Positions 52,662 to 63,366 of a stretch of 64,000 bases of DNA are shown here, piece by piece. How positions within the stretch are numbered: the first letter of the stretch is position 1; every line of letters starts with the position of its first letter. Made by a program: the position numbers and the translations under genes. Source of the stretch: Flagellimonas sp. CMM7 (GTDB taxonomy: Bacteria > Bacteroidota > Bacteroidia > Flavobacteriales > Flavobacteriaceae); NCBI RefSeq assembly GCF_021390195.1, contig NZ_CP090003.1, positions 546,001-610,000 on the forward strand. The letters run 5' to 3'. The notes under the pieces are model-generated. The model searched no databases. It saw nothing but the letters and a program-made list of their open reading frames with translations, and had not been told where the DNA came from.

Positions 52662-53909
52662 TTAGAAATTTAGAATTTCTTTTAGCAATAGTTCAAATGC
52701 CTTGTTTAAGGACTTCTGAACAATACGCTCTCGGTGATTACCCATGGTGAATTTTTGGGCGAAAGTACGTTGGGGAGTGCTTACAGCAATAAAGACAGTC
52801 CCAACTTCCGCATCAGAATCTCCTTTGGTAGGACCTGCATTACCTGTAGTTGCTATTGAGAAGTCCGTACCCAAAATATTTTTGACATTCTTAGCCATAG
52901 TTACCGCCACTTCTTCACTAACCACCGAATACTTTTTAATTACATCTTCAGGTACATGTAACAACTTAATTTTAGTCTCTGTGGCATAACTCACCACACT
53001 ACCCTTAAAATAAGATGAAGCCCCTGGCATTGAAGTAAGTTGCTGAGCAATCTTGCCCCCGGTGAAACTTTCAGCAGTACCCAAAGTCATTTGTTTTTCA
53101 GTAAGCAACTTTGCGATTTGATATTCTATGGATTCTTCTTCCTCTTCACCATAAATAATATCTCCGATTAACGGATATAGTTTTTTTACTTCTGACTCAA
53201 CTGCGGTCACTATTTCTTCTTTATCAGTGCCTTTTGCACTGAGGCGTAGGCGTACACGTCCTAGATTGGGTAAATACGCAAGTTTTATAAATTGAGGAAG
53301 GTTATCTTCCCATTCTTCAATTTTATTGGCGATGGCACTTTCACCCAAACCATAGGTCATTATGGTTTTATGAAATATATGAGGGCGTTTGTATTCTTGT
53401 ATAATTTTAGGAAGCACCTCATTCTTAATTAAATTTCTCATCTCAAAAGGTACCCCTGGCAATGAAATAAAAGCAGTATCACCCTTTTTCATCCAAAGTC
53501 CTGGAGCTGTACCATGTGCATTGTGCAATATTGTTGCCTTTGAAGGCACCAATGCTTGCTTTCTGTTTAAATCTGAGATTGGAGTGGATATGTATTTTTT
53601 GAACAGTTCTTCTATATAATTCAAAACCTCATTATCTTCAACAAGCTCATCATTAAAAAACTGACATAGGGTATGTTTGGTGATATCATCTTTTGTTGGA
53701 CCTAGGCCTCCTGTCATGATAACTACAGATGATCTATCTCCTGCAATTTTCAAAGCTTCTAAAATGTGGTCACGCTCATCTTGTACCGAGGTAATTTGGT
53801 ACACCGAGACGCCTATCTTATTTAATTCTTTGGAAATGAATGCAGAATTGGAGTCCACAATCTGTCCAATGAGGATTTCGTCCCCAATGGTAATGATTTC
53901 TGCCTGCAT
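52662..53909 (-). CDS. cinA: CinA-family protein (nicotinamide mononucleotide amidase)
   Basis: 415 aa. N-terminal MoCF-like domain (1-170) with [15 protein letters not shown] and [15 protein letters not shown]-terminal CinA/PncC domain (from 255) with [16 protein letters not shown] and [18 protein letters not shown]. The latter hydrolyses NMN and is linked to NAD recycling; the first domain is a COG1058-type pyrophosphatase. One base lies between its ATG and the stop of the Hpt gene. Confidence 0.95.
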   Translation of the reverse strand: MQAEIITIGDEILIGQIVDSNSAFISKELNKIGVSVYQITSVQDERDHILEALKIAGDRSSVVIMTGGLGPTKDDITKHTLCQFFNDELVEDNEVLNYIEELFKKYISTPISDLNRKQALVPSKATILHNAHGTAPGLWMKKGDTAFISLPGVPFEMRNLIKNEVLPKIIQEYKRPHIFHKTIMTYGLGESAIANKIEEWEDNLPQFIKLAYLPNLGRVRLRLSAKGTDKEEIVTAVESEVKKLYPLIGDIIYGEEEEESIEYQIAKLLTEKQMTLGTAESFTGGKIAQQLTSMPGASSYFKGSVVSYATETKIKLLHVPEDVIKKYSVVSEEVAVTMAKNVKNILGTDFSIATTGNAGPTKGDSDAEVGTVFIAVSTPQRTFAQKFTMGNHRERIVQKSLNKAFELLLKEILNF

Positions 53910-54248
53910 TTATAGGTTAAAATCTTTTTTGAGTTCTGAAACTACTTGATGCACATCTTTTTTAAGTAAAGGGAACTTACTTTCTATTTCTTGCAGGTTA
54001 GTCTCACTTTTACCCAAGGTTTCAATTTCAAGTGCAGTTGCCCTTGTTTGTTCCATGCCCAGTAAATCTACATTGGGTTTTATTTTATGGGCAAGCTTGT
54101 ATACATTTTCAAAATCCCTTTCGGTTATGGCTTTTTCCAAAGCTTCTAAATCAACAGGAACTTCTTCCAAAAAAACAGAAATTACAGAGGTTATAAAATC
54201 ATGGTCCCCTTCTGCCATTTCATTAATTTTGTTAAGGTTGTAAATCAT
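53910..54248 (-). CDS. stand-alone Hpt phosphotransfer protein
   Basis: 112 aa four-helix protein. The phosphorylated histidine is H54 in YKLAHKIKPNVDLLGM, with the surrounding helix and Lys at +2 typical of HPt. No receiver or kinase domain is attached, so it shuttles phosphate in a multi-step relay whose partners are elsewhere. It starts at the base where the FAH gene ends. Confidence 0.9.
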   Translation of the reverse strand: MIYNLNKINEMAEGDHDFITSVISVFLEEVPVDLEALEKAITERDFENVYKLAHKIKPNVDLLGMEQTRATALEIETLGKSETNLQEIESKFPLLKKDVHQVVSELKKDFNL

Positions 54249-54859
54249 TATCTCACATTAATTTCAAACATCTCCTCACCTTCGAGTCTTCCTGAAAGGT
54301 AATCATTTGGACTTACTTTACCAACACCCGCTGGCGTACCTGTAAACAAAATATCGCCCTTTTTAAGCATAAAATAGGTAGAAACATAAGCTATTAACTC
54401 GTCTATCTTCCACAGCATCAAGGAGGTATTACCATTCTGCACTTTCTCCCCGTTTTTCAATAAGGAAAAATTTAGATTGCCAACATTTTCGTACACGTTT
54501 TTAGGCATCCACTTACCAATAACAGCTGAGCCATCAAATCCTTTTGCTTTTTCCCATGGCAAACCTTTCTCCTTAAGTTTAGCTTGAAGGTCCCTAGCCG
54601 TTAAATCTATTCCCAAACCAATTTCATCATAATACTTATGTGCAAATTGTTCAGAAATATGTTTGCCTACTTTATTGATCTTGACCAAAACCTCAACTTC
54701 ATAATGTATATCATTTGAAAATTCAGGAATATAAAAATCCTGTTCTTTAGGTAAAATGGACGAATCTGGCTTTATAAAAACAACTGGTTCAACGGGTCGT
54801 TCATTTTTCAACTCTTCAATATGGGCAGCGTAATTTCTGCCGATACAAATCAGTTTCAT
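54248..54859 (-). CDS. fumarylacetoacetate hydrolase family protein
   Basis: 203 aa. FAH fold with start MKLICIGRNYAAHIEELKNE and metal-binding HYEVEVLVKINK, LGIDLTARDLQ, FTGTPAGVGKV. Related to YcgM-type acylpyruvases; oxaloacetate decarboxylase/keto-enol tautomerase activity also occurs in this family. Substrate not determinable here. Confidence 0.92.
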   Translation of the reverse strand: MKLICIGRNYAAHIEELKNERPVEPVVFIKPDSSILPKEQDFYIPEFSNDIHYEVEVLVKINKVGKHISEQFAHKYYDEIGLGIDLTARDLQAKLKEKGLPWEKAKGFDGSAVIGKWMPKNVYENVGNLNFSLLKNGEKVQNGNTSLMLWKIDELIAYVSTYFMLKKGDILFTGTPAGVGKVSPNDYLSGRLEGEEMFEINVR

Positions 54860-54881
54860 AAAGTGCTATTTATATTGTTTT

Positions 54882-55658
54882 TTAAGACAGCTTGTTATTC
54901 AGCTTACTCAATTTGATTTGGGTCAATACTTTTTTGGTATATAGCGGAAAATCAGCATTCAAAATCCATCCAAAATAACCTGGTTCGGTTTCCATAACCT
55001 CATCTACTGTTTTCCCTTTGTGTTTGCCAAAAGAAAAAATGGGTTGTTCGTCTTCGTTAACACCTATAAAACCAGCAAAATCCAAGGATTGTTTTCTGGT
55101 TGTGAACTCAGACAGCTTCTTTACGTTGTTCTCCAATTCTGGGTATCTATCCAATTGCGACAATAGCACCTCATAGGTAGCCATAGTATCTGCTTCTGCA
55201 CTATGCGCATCTTCTAAACTTTTATCACAATAAAATTTATAGGCAGCTCCCAAAGTGCGTTTTTCCATTTTATGGAAGATTGTTTGCACATCTACAGAAA
55301 CCATATGTTTCATATCAAAATCAACATCTGCCCTAAGCATTTCTTCTGCAAGAAGCGGAATATCGAACCTATCCGAATTAAAGCCAGCCAAATCACTGTC
55401 TTTTATCATCTTGTAGATTTCTTTTGATAATTGTTTGAATGTGGGCTCATTGGCCACTTTCTCATTGGAAATACCATGTATCAACACCACCTCTTGGGGA
55501 ATGGTCATCTCTGGGTTTACCAACCAAGTTTTGCTCTCCTTGTTGCCATTGGGAAAAACCTTTAGTATTGAGATTTCTACAATTCTATCTTTGGCCACAT
55601 TTGTACCGGTGGTTTCTAAATCAAAAAAGCAAATGGGTTTGGTTAATTGTAACTCCAT
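54882..55658 (-). CDS. DnaQ-like 3'-5' exonuclease with C-terminal DUF3820-like extension
   Basis: 258 aa from ATG 55658 (MELQLTKPICFF). Exo motifs: I FFDLETTGTN, II GFNSDRFDIPLLAEE, III HSAEADTMAT. The C-terminus FSFGKHKGKTVDEVMETEPGYFGWIL is a DUF3820-like segment often fused to such exonucleases in Bacteroidota. A 3' proofreading or repair nuclease, probably not the main polymerase epsilon subunit. The hydrolase gene lies 11 bases upstream on the same strand. Confidence 0.9.
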   Translation of the reverse strand: MELQLTKPICFFDLETTGTNVAKDRIVEISILKVFPNGNKESKTWLVNPEMTIPQEVVLIHGISNEKVANEPTFKQLSKEIYKMIKDSDLAGFNSDRFDIPLLAEEMLRADVDFDMKHMVSVDVQTIFHKMEKRTLGAAYKFYCDKSLEDAHSAEADTMATYEVLLSQLDRYPELENNVKKLSEFTTRKQSLDFAGFIGVNEDEQPIFSFGKHKGKTVDEVMETEPGYFGWILNADFPLYTKKVLTQIKLSKLNNKLS

Positions 55659-55668
55659 AAAAATAATT

Positions 55669-56451
55669 TTATCGTGATTTAGAAAATAACCATGGTAACA
55701 GTTCTGGTTCTGCAAAGGCATTGTCCCAGCTATTATGACCTACTCCCGGATATAACGAATACTTTATATTAATACCAATGTTCTCCATGGCTTTTACCAT
55801 CTCTGCAGAGTACTTTTCTGGTACTACCGTATCGGCAGCTCCATGAAATACCCACCAATCCGGTTTGCTTAGTTTTTTACTGATTTTTGGGTTAGCGCCT
55901 CCACATATGGGAAAAGCCGCAGCAAATACGTTTGGGTTTCTACGAACCAATTCAAAGGTACCCATGCCTCCCATGGAAAGTCCACCCACGTAGATTCTAT
56001 TTTTATCAATTTTATACGTTTTCTTTATATGTTTCAACAGTCCCTCCAACAACAACATATCTTTTGTGGGTTCTGCATCTTCATAAAAAACAAATTCCCT
56101 ATTTGGGATATCTCCTTCTACCTTGATCCTTGCCCAAGAACTGTTGGCTGCGCATTGTGGTAGAACCACAATAGCGCGATGGTTATCCCTAATTTCTTTT
56201 TTTAGGAACAAGCCAGATCCATGAATCAATTGTGACTCGTTATCATTTCCTCTTTCTCCAGAACCATGCAGAACGAGTATTAATGGGTATTTTTCTGATG
56301 GACTATAATCTTTGGGAAATAATATGCGATATGGCATACTGCTCCCATCCTTTTCAAAAACCATTTTCTTGTAAGGGGAAAGGTCTTGTGCCATCATATC
56401 ATTCGAGAATAAAAAAAGTGATGCCAAACTTAAAGAGATTAAAAACTTCAT
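55669..56451 (-). CDS. exported alpha/beta hydrolase (prolyl oligopeptidase/dienelactone type)
   Basis: 260 aa. Signal peptide (SLASLFLFSNDMMAQ), oxyanion HG motif VLHGSGERG, nucleophile elbow GGLSMGGMG, Asp in HGAADTVVP and catalytic His in GVGHNSW. A secreted esterase or peptidase of the LpqC/PHB-depolymerase type. Substrate unknown. Confidence 0.9.
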   Translation of the reverse strand: MKFLISLSLASLFLFSNDMMAQDLSPYKKMVFEKDGSSMPYRILFPKDYSPSEKYPLILVLHGSGERGNDNESQLIHGSGLFLKKEIRDNHRAIVVLPQCAANSSWARIKVEGDIPNREFVFYEDAEPTKDMLLLEGLLKHIKKTYKIDKNRIYVGGLSMGGMGTFELVRRNPNVFAAAFPICGGANPKISKKLSKPDWWVFHGAADTVVPEKYSAEMVKAMENIGINIKYSLYPGVGHNSWDNAFAEPELLPWLFSKSR

Positions 56452-56515
56452 TGATTGATGAATTTGTTTAAACCTCTAAATTAATAATAGTGTAAAGAAT
56501 AAAAGGGCTTTAAGG

Positions 56516-57877
56516 CTAGATTTCTCTATTTATATCCCAAGCTTCAAGATAATCCGCCACTGTTTTAACAAACATTCCTCCTAGCGCACCGTTGACCACT
56601 CTATGATCATAGCTGTGAGAAAGGAACATTTTACTGCGAATACCTATAAATTCTCCTTGATTGGTCTCTATAACCGAAGGCATCTTTCTTATGGCACCAA
56701 GGGCCAAAATACCAACCTGAGGCTGATTAATAATAGGCGTTCCAAAAATACTTCCAAACGAACCAACGTTGGTAACGGTATACGTGCCGTCCTTGATTTC
56801 ATCTGGCTTAAGCTGATTGTTCCTAGATCTATTGGCAAGGTCATTCACAGTTTTAGCCATTCCTACCAAATTAAGCTGATCGGCATTTTTAATTACGGGA
56901 ACAATTAAGTTGCCGTCTGGCAGTGCTGCTGCCATACCAATGTTTATGTTTTTCTTTTTAATGACTTTATCTCCATCAAGGGAAATGTTGACCATTGGGT
57001 ATTTTTTTAAGGCTACCGCAACAGCTTCCATAAATATTGGGGTAAATGTTAATTTTTCTCCTTCTCTTTCTTCAAAAGCCTTTTTAAATTTATTCCTCCA
57101 ATTAACAACATTGGTAACATCTACTTCCACAAAACTTTGAACATGTGCAGATGTGGATATGCTATCCACCATATGTTGAGCAATTAACTTGCCCATGCGA
57201 GTTAATGGGATTATTTCATCACCATCCGCAACGGACACTGGAGTTGTTTTTGGTTTTTCTGCGGTTACTTTTGCTGTTTCTGTTTGAATTACCGGTTTGC
57301 TTACCTCTTTAGTAATTGGAGTCGAAACAGCTGTAGCATTTCCGTTTGAGGAACGGTTTTCCAAAAATGATTTTACATCGTTCTTGGTTACCCTACCTTC
57401 TTTTCCGGTACCTATTATTGCTTCCAGTTCTTCCATGGAAATTCCCTCTTCCTTGGCTATATTCTTCACCAATGGCGAATAAAACCTTTCGGAACTTGAA
57501 AAATCTTGTGCCGGTGCAGCAACGGACTCTTTTATTTGAGCCATTTCGTTTTCTATGGCCACTACAGGAGTTTCTGCTATATCATCAGTTTCCTCAACAG
57601 TATCTGTACCATTCGAAGTAACCTCAACAACATCTCCATCAGTTTGCACTACCGCTACCACTTCACCCACTTTTATGATGTCATCAACATCAAATCGTTT
57701 TTCCAATAACACGCCTTCAACTTCACTTGGCACTTCTGAGTCTACCTTGTCCGTAGCAATTTCAAATATTGCTTCATCCATTTCAATGGTATCTCCTACT
57801 TCCTTCAACCAAGTAGTCAATGTTGCCTCTGCAACACTCTCTCCCATTTGCGGTAATTTCAATTCAAATTTTGACAT
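56516..57877 (-). CDS. 2-oxo acid dehydrogenase E2 (dihydrolipoyl acyltransferase)
   Basis: 453 aa. N-terminal lipoyl domain with lipoylated K44 in IATDKVDSEVP, a long acidic/Thr/Val-rich linker, a peripheral subunit-binding domain (about 130-172, SPLVKNIAKEEGISMEELEAI) and the acyltransferase core ending in HSYDHRVVNGALGGMFV with catalytic His-x3-Asp-Gly replaced by Asn (HRVVNG). E1/E3 partners are not in the window. Branched-chain or pyruvate specificity is not decidable. A TATTTTTG box (57915-57922, reverse) is a plausible -7 element. Confidence 0.93.
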   Translation of the reverse strand: MSKFELKLPQMGESVAEATLTTWLKEVGDTIEMDEAIFEIATDKVDSEVPSEVEGVLLEKRFDVDDIIKVGEVVAVVQTDGDVVEVTSNGTDTVEETDDIAETPVVAIENEMAQIKESVAAPAQDFSSSERFYSPLVKNIAKEEGISMEELEAIIGTGKEGRVTKNDVKSFLENRSSNGNATAVSTPITKEVSKPVIQTETAKVTAEKPKTTPVSVADGDEIIPLTRMGKLIAQHMVDSISTSAHVQSFVEVDVTNVVNWRNKFKKAFEEREGEKLTFTPIFMEAVAVALKKYPMVNISLDGDKVIKKKNINIGMAAALPDGNLIVPVIKNADQLNLVGMAKTVNDLANRSRNNQLKPDEIKDGTYTVTNVGSFGSIFGTPIINQPQVGILALGAIRKMPSVIETNQGEFIGIRSKMFLSHSYDHRVVNGALGGMFVKTVADYLEAWDINREI

Positions 57878-57971
57878 ATTCTTATTTAACGAAGTAATAT
57901 CGACTTATATTTTGCAAAAATACTAAAGAAAACTCCTTATCCTTAATTTATGTGCATTTTTTAATCACTAT

Positions 57972-58592
57972 TTAATTTGTTTTGATGGAGCTTTCAAAAG
58001 GAACTCTGTTTAAGATACTCCTACCCAATGTAACCTCATCTGTGTACTCCAATTCATCCCCAACGGATATTCCACGTGCAATTGTTGAAGTAGTAACATC
58101 CAATTCTTCTAATTGTCTATAGATATAAAAGTTGGTGGTATCGCCTTCCATTGTAGAGCTTAAAGCAAAAATTAGTTCTTTAACCGTACCTTCTTTTACC
58201 CTATTAACCAGAGAAGCAATGTTCAGGTCTTGAGGCCCAACACCTTCCATCGGCGATATTTTGCCCCCCAGCACATGATACAGTCCCTGATATTGGGATG
58301 TATTCTCAATGGCCATGACATCCCTAATATCCTCAACCACGCACACCAAAGTTTCGTCCCTCTTTGGGTTACCGCAAATCTCACACAGTATTGTATCGGA
58401 AATGTTATGGCAGCTGCTACAGAAATTGACCTCTCCTCTAAGCTTTGTTAATGCATCGGACAAAAAATTTGTTCGCTCTTCTGGTTGTTTTAGAAGGTGC
58501 AATACCAATCTTAATGCCGTGCGTTTTCCAATGCCCGGTAGTTGAGACATTTCATAAACTGCATTCTCCAAAAGCTTTGACGAAAATTCCAT
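57972..58592 (-). CDS. recR: recombination mediator RecR
   Basis: 206 aa from ATG 58592 ([12 protein letters not shown]). Helix-hairpin-helix with [12 protein letters not shown], Cys4 zinc finger [17 protein letters not shown], and Toprim part [20 protein letters not shown]. It loads RecA with RecF/RecO at gaps. Divergent from the symporter gene across 76 bases. Confidence 0.96.
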   Translation of the reverse strand: MEFSSKLLENAVYEMSQLPGIGKRTALRLVLHLLKQPEERTNFLSDALTKLRGEVNFCSSCHNISDTILCEICGNPKRDETLVCVVEDIRDVMAIENTSQYQGLYHVLGGKISPMEGVGPQDLNIASLVNRVKEGTVKELIFALSSTMEGDTTNFYIYRQLEELDVTTSTIARGISVGDELEYTDEVTLGRSILNRVPFESSIKTN

Positions 58593-58668
58593 ACCTACAA
58601 TTATCAAACAAAATTACAATTTTACCGTTACCAATTTACTTTTGTACTTTGCAAATCAAATTCCAAAT

Positions 58669-60150
58669 ATGTCCTCAATACAAATTCTATTGCTCATTGG
58701 TGCTTATTTTCTAGTATTAATGACCATCTCCTACTTCACGGGAAAAAACGATTCTAATTCAGATTTTTTTAAAGCAGGTAAACAATCACCATGGTATTTA
58801 GTTGCATTTGGTATGGTAGGTGCCTCACTTTCAGGAGTTACCTTTATTTCGGTCCCCGGATGGATAGAAGATTCTCAATTTGGTTATATACAAGTAGTTT
58901 TTGGCTTCTTGTTTGGATATTTTGTTGTTGCTTATGTTCTACTGCCGTTATATTATAAGTACAATCTTACCTCAATTTATGAGTATTTATTAGACCGTTT
59001 TGGCACTGTTAGTCATAAAACAGGTGCTTTTTTCTTTTTTATCTCTAGGGTTTTGGGTGCCGCCTTTAGATTATATCTAGTAGCTATAGTATTGCAACAA
59101 TTTGTTTTTGATGATTTAGGTATTCGTTTTGAGTTTACCGTGATTATTTCCATTCTGTTAATTTGGATTTATACGAACAGGGGAGGCATAAAAACCATCG
59201 TTTGGACAGATACCTTACAGACCTTATTTATGATTCTGGCCGTGGTATTATCCGTAATATTTATTCTTGATGAATTGAATTGGACTTTTAGTGAATTTTT
59301 GAGTTCTGAGGAATTAAAACCTTACAGTCAATTTCTTTATACCGATAGTCTATTGGAACGCAATCATTTTATCAAATCTTTTGTTGGCGGTATGTTCATA
59401 ACTATTTGTATGACCGGATTAGATCAGGATATGATGCAAAAAAATCTTACCTGCAAATCTTTAAAGGATGCGCAAAAAAATATGGTTTCATTTAGTTTGG
59501 TTCTCGTAGGGGTAACATTTTTATTTATGTTGCTCGGAGCTTTGTTGTTCATTTATTCAGGTAAAAATGGCATCTCCATCCCGCTAATGGACGGTTCGCC
59601 AAAATCAGATTTGTTGTTTCCTGAAATTGCATTGAACAGTGGTTTGGGGCTAACCTTGGCCATTACTTTTATGTTAGGATTGATTGCTGCTGCCTACAGC
59701 AGTGCAGATAGTGCGCTAACATCCCTTACCACTTCTTTTTGCGTAGATTTTTTAAATGTTGAAAAAAGAAAGGAAGAAGAACAAAAAAAAGTCAGAAAAC
59801 GCACCCATATTGCGATGAGCATTATGCTCATATTGGTCATTATTTCCTTTAAGTACATTTTGAGCAGTAACGTGATTGATAGTTTGTTAACGGTATCCGG
59901 ATATACATATGGACCATTATTGGGCCTATTTGCTTTCGGCATTTTAACCAAACATCAAATAAAGGACAAATATGTTTGGGTTGTTTCAATATTGTCTGTG
60001 GTTGTCATAGCCCTAGTAGCCAATATTCCTTCTTCGTTTCTAGGTGGCTATATAGTTGGTTATGAGTTGTTGCCGTTGAATGGTTTATTAACCTTTTTTG
60101 GACTTTGGTTAATTAGGACACGAAAGCCTATCTCTAGTATTGACCAGTAG
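58669..60150 (+). CDS. sodium:solute symporter family transporter
   Basis: 493 aa from ATG 58669 ([14 protein letters not shown]). About 13 helices with the SSS signature, e.g. [17 protein letters not shown] and [25 protein letters not shown], the latter matching the Na2-site Ser/Thr motif. Substrate unknown; its sequence resembles SGLT/PutP-type carriers only generally. TACTTTG at about 58646 is a possible -7 box. Confidence 0.92.
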   Translation: MSSIQILLLIGAYFLVLMTISYFTGKNDSNSDFFKAGKQSPWYLVAFGMVGASLSGVTFISVPGWIEDSQFGYIQVVFGFLFGYFVVAYVLLPLYYKYNLTSIYEYLLDRFGTVSHKTGAFFFFISRVLGAAFRLYLVAIVLQQFVFDDLGIRFEFTVIISILLIWIYTNRGGIKTIVWTDTLQTLFMILAVVLSVIFILDELNWTFSEFLSSEELKPYSQFLYTDSLLERNHFIKSFVGGMFITICMTGLDQDMMQKNLTCKSLKDAQKNMVSFSLVLVGVTFLFMLLGALLFIYSGKNGISIPLMDGSPKSDLLFPEIALNSGLGLTLAITFMLGLIAAAYSSADSALTSLTTSFCVDFLNVEKRKEEEQKKVRKRTHIAMSIMLILVIISFKYILSSNVIDSLLTVSGYTYGPLLGLFAFGILTKHQIKDKYVWVVSILSVVVIALVANIPSSFLGGYIVGYELLPLNGLLTFFGLWLIRTRKPISSIDQ

Positions 60151-60493
60151 CCAATAAAACCAGAGTGCAGGCTACCTCAACTTTTATTCCTGCCGCTTCT
60201 AGGATTTTATAAAACTCAGGGTTTTCAGTACCAGGATTAAAAATTACCCTTCGGGGCTTTAGTTGAACAATATCATTGTAGTATTGTTCTTGCCTTTTGG
60301 GGTTTAGATATAAAGTTATAGTATCAATATTTTGGAAATCATTTAGGTTGGTTTTAATTTGTACCCCAGAAACAGCTCCCTCCATTACTCCAAACGCTTC
60401 TGTTTCAATTTTGCTTTCAATCAAACGATGGATTGCCAAATTACTATATCTACTGGGGTTTAAAGATGCTCCCAAAACTAGTGTCTTAACCAT
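60134..60493 (-). CDS. CoA-binding domain protein
   Basis: 119 aa Rossmann-fold protein: [23 protein letters not shown] and [26 protein letters not shown], typical of the YccU/COG1832 group. It overlaps the end of the convergent symporter gene by 17 bases. Function beyond CoA or nucleotide binding unknown. Confidence 0.9.
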   Translation of the reverse strand: MVKTLVLGASLNPSRYSNLAIHRLIESKIETEAFGVMEGAVSGVQIKTNLNDFQNIDTITLYLNPKRQEQYYNDIVQLKPRRVIFNPGTENPEFYKILEAAGIKVEVACTLVLLATGQY

Positions 60494-60817
60494 TTGTTAA
60501 TTTATATGTTAAACTAAATTAAAGATTGTAACTAATCAAAAAAAAACTCGTCTATTGTACGTGTAAAAGAAATCATTGGTAAGACTGTATTTTTTTATAG
60601 TTAATGGTTAGTGTTTAGTATAGCTTATCAATGTAAAGAACCCTGGTGTTTCGATTGTTATCGTAAGCCAGGGTTTATCTTTAAAAAGCAATCACTTTTC
60701 ATAGTTGTTCAACTACCCCTTCTGTTAAAAAATGTTAAACACATTTTTATTTGTAACATCTTTCGTTTAACGTCGTCTTGTAGGCAACATCAATCTAATC
60801 AAAAAACGATCAAACTC
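60494..60817. other. intergenic region upstream of the outer-membrane receptor
   Basis: 324 bases. Two inverted repeats are visible: AACCCTGG (60639-60646) with CCAGGGTT (60668-60675), and GTTAAAC (60734-60740) with GTTTAAC (60765-60771). The first is a stem-loop of unknown use; the second could be an operator for the receptor gene. No frame here is convincing: a reading frame continuing upstream of the chosen receptor ATG has no signal peptide. Confidence 0.5.
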
Positions 60818-63271
60818 ATGAAAAGAGTAATTTTACTTTTCACACTGCTTTTGTGCAGTATGCACTCAACATCTTTAACTGCCAACAATGATACGGACAC
60901 TGCAATAGGTTCAATATCTGGTACAGTAATAGATAATACCTTAAAACAACCTGTTGCTTACGCGGCCATTGTAATTAAATCTGAAGATGGCAGCAAAACC
61001 ATTACTGGGGGGATCACGACAGAGGAAGGGAATTTTGAAATAAAAAAATTACCTGAAGGCTCTTTTATTATGGAAGTTCAATTCATTGGGTACAAAACGC
61101 ATTCCCAAAAATTGGTTATTACCAAAAAGAACCGAAAAGTTGAAGTTGGAACCATAACCTTAATGGAAGACACGGAAGAACTATCTGAAGTTGAAGTTGT
61201 TGCGGAACGCACCACCATTGAACAACGCGTGGACAGAAAGGTTATAAACGTTGGAAAGGACTTAACCACTGCAGGAGCAACGGCATCAGATATTATGAAC
61301 AATATTCCTTCTGTAAATGTAGACTCGCAAACCGGCGATATTTCCATGAGGGGCAACTCAAATGTACGCGTGATGGTGGATGGAAAATTGTCCAATGTAC
61401 CTGTTGCTCAACTGTTGCGTCAAATACCATCAACTTCCATTAAATCAATAGAATTAATTACAAACCCATCAGCTAAGTACAATCCTGAAGGCATGAGCGG
61501 TATTATCAACATCATACTGCACAAAAATGCCAATATTGGGTTTAACGGAAACATTACCACTGGACTCACCAAAGGCATCGAGGCCAAATTCAATAGTTCC
61601 ATTGACATGAACTATAGACAAAGGAAATTCAATTTTTATGGCAACTACGGCAACAACATTGGTAAATATGTCAATGACGGTACCATTACAAGAATTGATG
61701 AAAACTCGTTACAAGCATTCGATTTCTTCAATAACAATAAATCACATCTTTATAAAGTAGGGGTTGATTTTTACTTGAATGACAACAATACCATTTCTGT
61801 TTTCACCAATCAAAACATTTTTGATGGAACGGGAGAAGGAATAACCGCTGTAACATACAACAATGATCTATCCAGAAATGTTACTCAGTTCTTCAATGAT
61901 ATCAGTGATAATCTTAGCGAGCAATACAATTTTGATTATAAGCACGATTTCAAAAAGGAAGGTCATAATATAGAGTTGGAAATAGATCATAATCGATTCA
62001 ATAGCGACCAAGATGCAAACTTCAGAACAACAGGAACATCCTTATTCCCAGACTACATGGATTTTGTTGATACCGAACGTACACAGACTTTCATCAACTT
62101 GGATTATGTTAACCCGTTGGACAGTATTTCTAAATTAGAAGTTGGTTTGGAATCCAGAACTTTTGAAACTGACGTGGATTACTCATCAACAGGCTTGTCT
62201 TTCAATTCCAACGGAAACCTGATTCCAACACCAAGTACTGATTTTGTATATAGTATGGATATTTATTCCGCATATGCCACTTTCAGTCAAACCAGAGGAA
62301 AGTTCTCGTATCAGGCAGGTGTTCGTGTTGAAGATGTTGAAGTTAAGGCAGACACCAACAGATTACGGGCATTTACAGATAAATACACTGAAGTTTATCC
62401 TTCTGCATTTGTGACTTATAATCCAAATGAAAAAAATCAATTTCAAGTAAGTTATAGCAGACGTGTGGATAGACCTGGTCTTCAACAGGTAAACCCTATT
62501 AGAGAATGGGCAACGCCACTGATATCTTCTTTTGGAAACCCAAGTTTGGTACCGCAGTTCACAAATTCTTATGAAACCAATTATACCAGACGTATAAAAG
62601 GAGGGAGTGTAACCGCTGGTATTTTCTATAGAACAATTTCTGATGAGATCAACAGAGCAGTATATGTAGACCGACTTGATTTTAACAAACTTATTTTAAC
62701 CTTTGATAATTTTGACAATACATCTGCTTACGGTTTTGAGCTTTCCACTAACTATAAGCTTACTCAATGGTGGAGTGTTAATGGAAGTTTTGACTTCTAT
62801 TCCCAAACACAACGAGGCATTACGGAAAGTTTGAGCGGAAATAGCCCTGACCCAACAGAAAATGACATTGTTGTGGAGGATGTGGAAGTAGACAACACGG
62901 CTTGGAATATGAGATTGAACAATAGTTTTAAAGTAAACAAAGAATTGACCTTTCAGTTATTTGGATTTTACCGAGGTCAAAACCGAACTATACAGTTTAC
63001 CGCCGAGCCCATGTATTTTGTAAACTTAGGAGCGCGGTATAGCTTTGCGCAAGGCAAAGGCACAATAAGCCTTAACTACAATGACATTTTTAATACGATG
63101 CGTTTTGCTTTTGATGGTGACCGTCCATATGATCAGGTTGGAGGGTTTAATTGGGAAAGCAACAATGTATATGCTGGTCTCTCTTACCGCTTTGGTAGCG
63201 GAAAAAACAGAGCAAAACAGCGTAAAAGAAGAGATGACAACACCAAACAATCTGGAGGAGGCATTTTATAA
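60818..63271 (+). CDS. outer-membrane beta-barrel receptor with carboxypeptidase-like domain
   Basis: 817 aa from ATG 60818 (MKRVILLFTLLLCSM), chosen because it gives the signal peptide. Residues about 35-120 are a carboxypeptidase D regulatory-like domain (GSISGTVIDNTLKQPVAYAAIVI). A plug region follows (DIMNNIPSVNVDSQTGDISMRGNSNVRVMVDGKL), then a large barrel of the OMP_b-brl_3 type ending in AGLSYRFGSGKNR. It probably binds or imports an unknown nutrient. No SusD partner is next to it. Confidence 0.92.
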   Translation: MKRVILLFTLLLCSMHSTSLTANNDTDTAIGSISGTVIDNTLKQPVAYAAIVIKSEDGSKTITGGITTEEGNFEIKKLPEGSFIMEVQFIGYKTHSQKLVITKKNRKVEVGTITLMEDTEELSEVEVVAERTTIEQRVDRKVINVGKDLTTAGATASDIMNNIPSVNVDSQTGDISMRGNSNVRVMVDGKLSNVPVAQLLRQIPSTSIKSIELITNPSAKYNPEGMSGIINIILHKNANIGFNGNITTGLTKGIEAKFNSSIDMNYRQRKFNFYGNYGNNIGKYVNDGTITRIDENSLQAFDFFNNNKSHLYKVGVDFYLNDNNTISVFTNQNIFDGTGEGITAVTYNNDLSRNVTQFFNDISDNLSEQYNFDYKHDFKKEGHNIELEIDHNRFNSDQDANFRTTGTSLFPDYMDFVDTERTQTFINLDYVNPLDSISKLEVGLESRTFETDVDYSSTGLSFNSNGNLIPTPSTDFVYSMDIYSAYATFSQTRGKFSYQAGVRVEDVEVKADTNRLRAFTDKYTEVYPSAFVTYNPNEKNQFQVSYSRRVDRPGLQQVNPIREWATPLISSFGNPSLVPQFTNSYETNYTRRIKGGSVTAGIFYRTISDEINRAVYVDRLDFNKLILTFDNFDNTSAYGFELSTNYKLTQWWSVNGSFDFYSQTQRGITESLSGNSPDPTENDIVVEDVEVDNTAWNMRLNNSFKVNKELTFQLFGFYRGQNRTIQFTAEPMYFVNLGARYSFAQGKGTISLNYNDIFNTMRFAFDGDRPYDQVGGFNWESNNVYAGLSYRFGSGKNRAKQRKRRDDNTKQSGGGIL

Positions 63272-63330
63272 AAACATTTGATATTCCTGAGAGAGTGTTG
63301 GTTGGTTAATCTTTCAGGGGATATCAATAA

Positions 63331-63360
63331 AAACCCCGGTTCCTTTTGGAATCGGGGTTT
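63331..63360. terminator. bidirectional terminator
   Basis: Arms AAACCCCGGTTCC (63331-63343) and GGAATCGGGGTTT (63348-63360), one G-T pair, then TTGTTTTTT. It lies between the convergent receptor and PNPOx-like genes. Confidence 0.88.
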
Positions 63361-63366
63361 TGTTTT

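Noticed and set aside
60611..60817. N-terminal extension of the outer-membrane receptor
   Set aside because: The extension has no export signal and covers an intergenic region with hairpins; a good signal peptide begins at ATG 60818.
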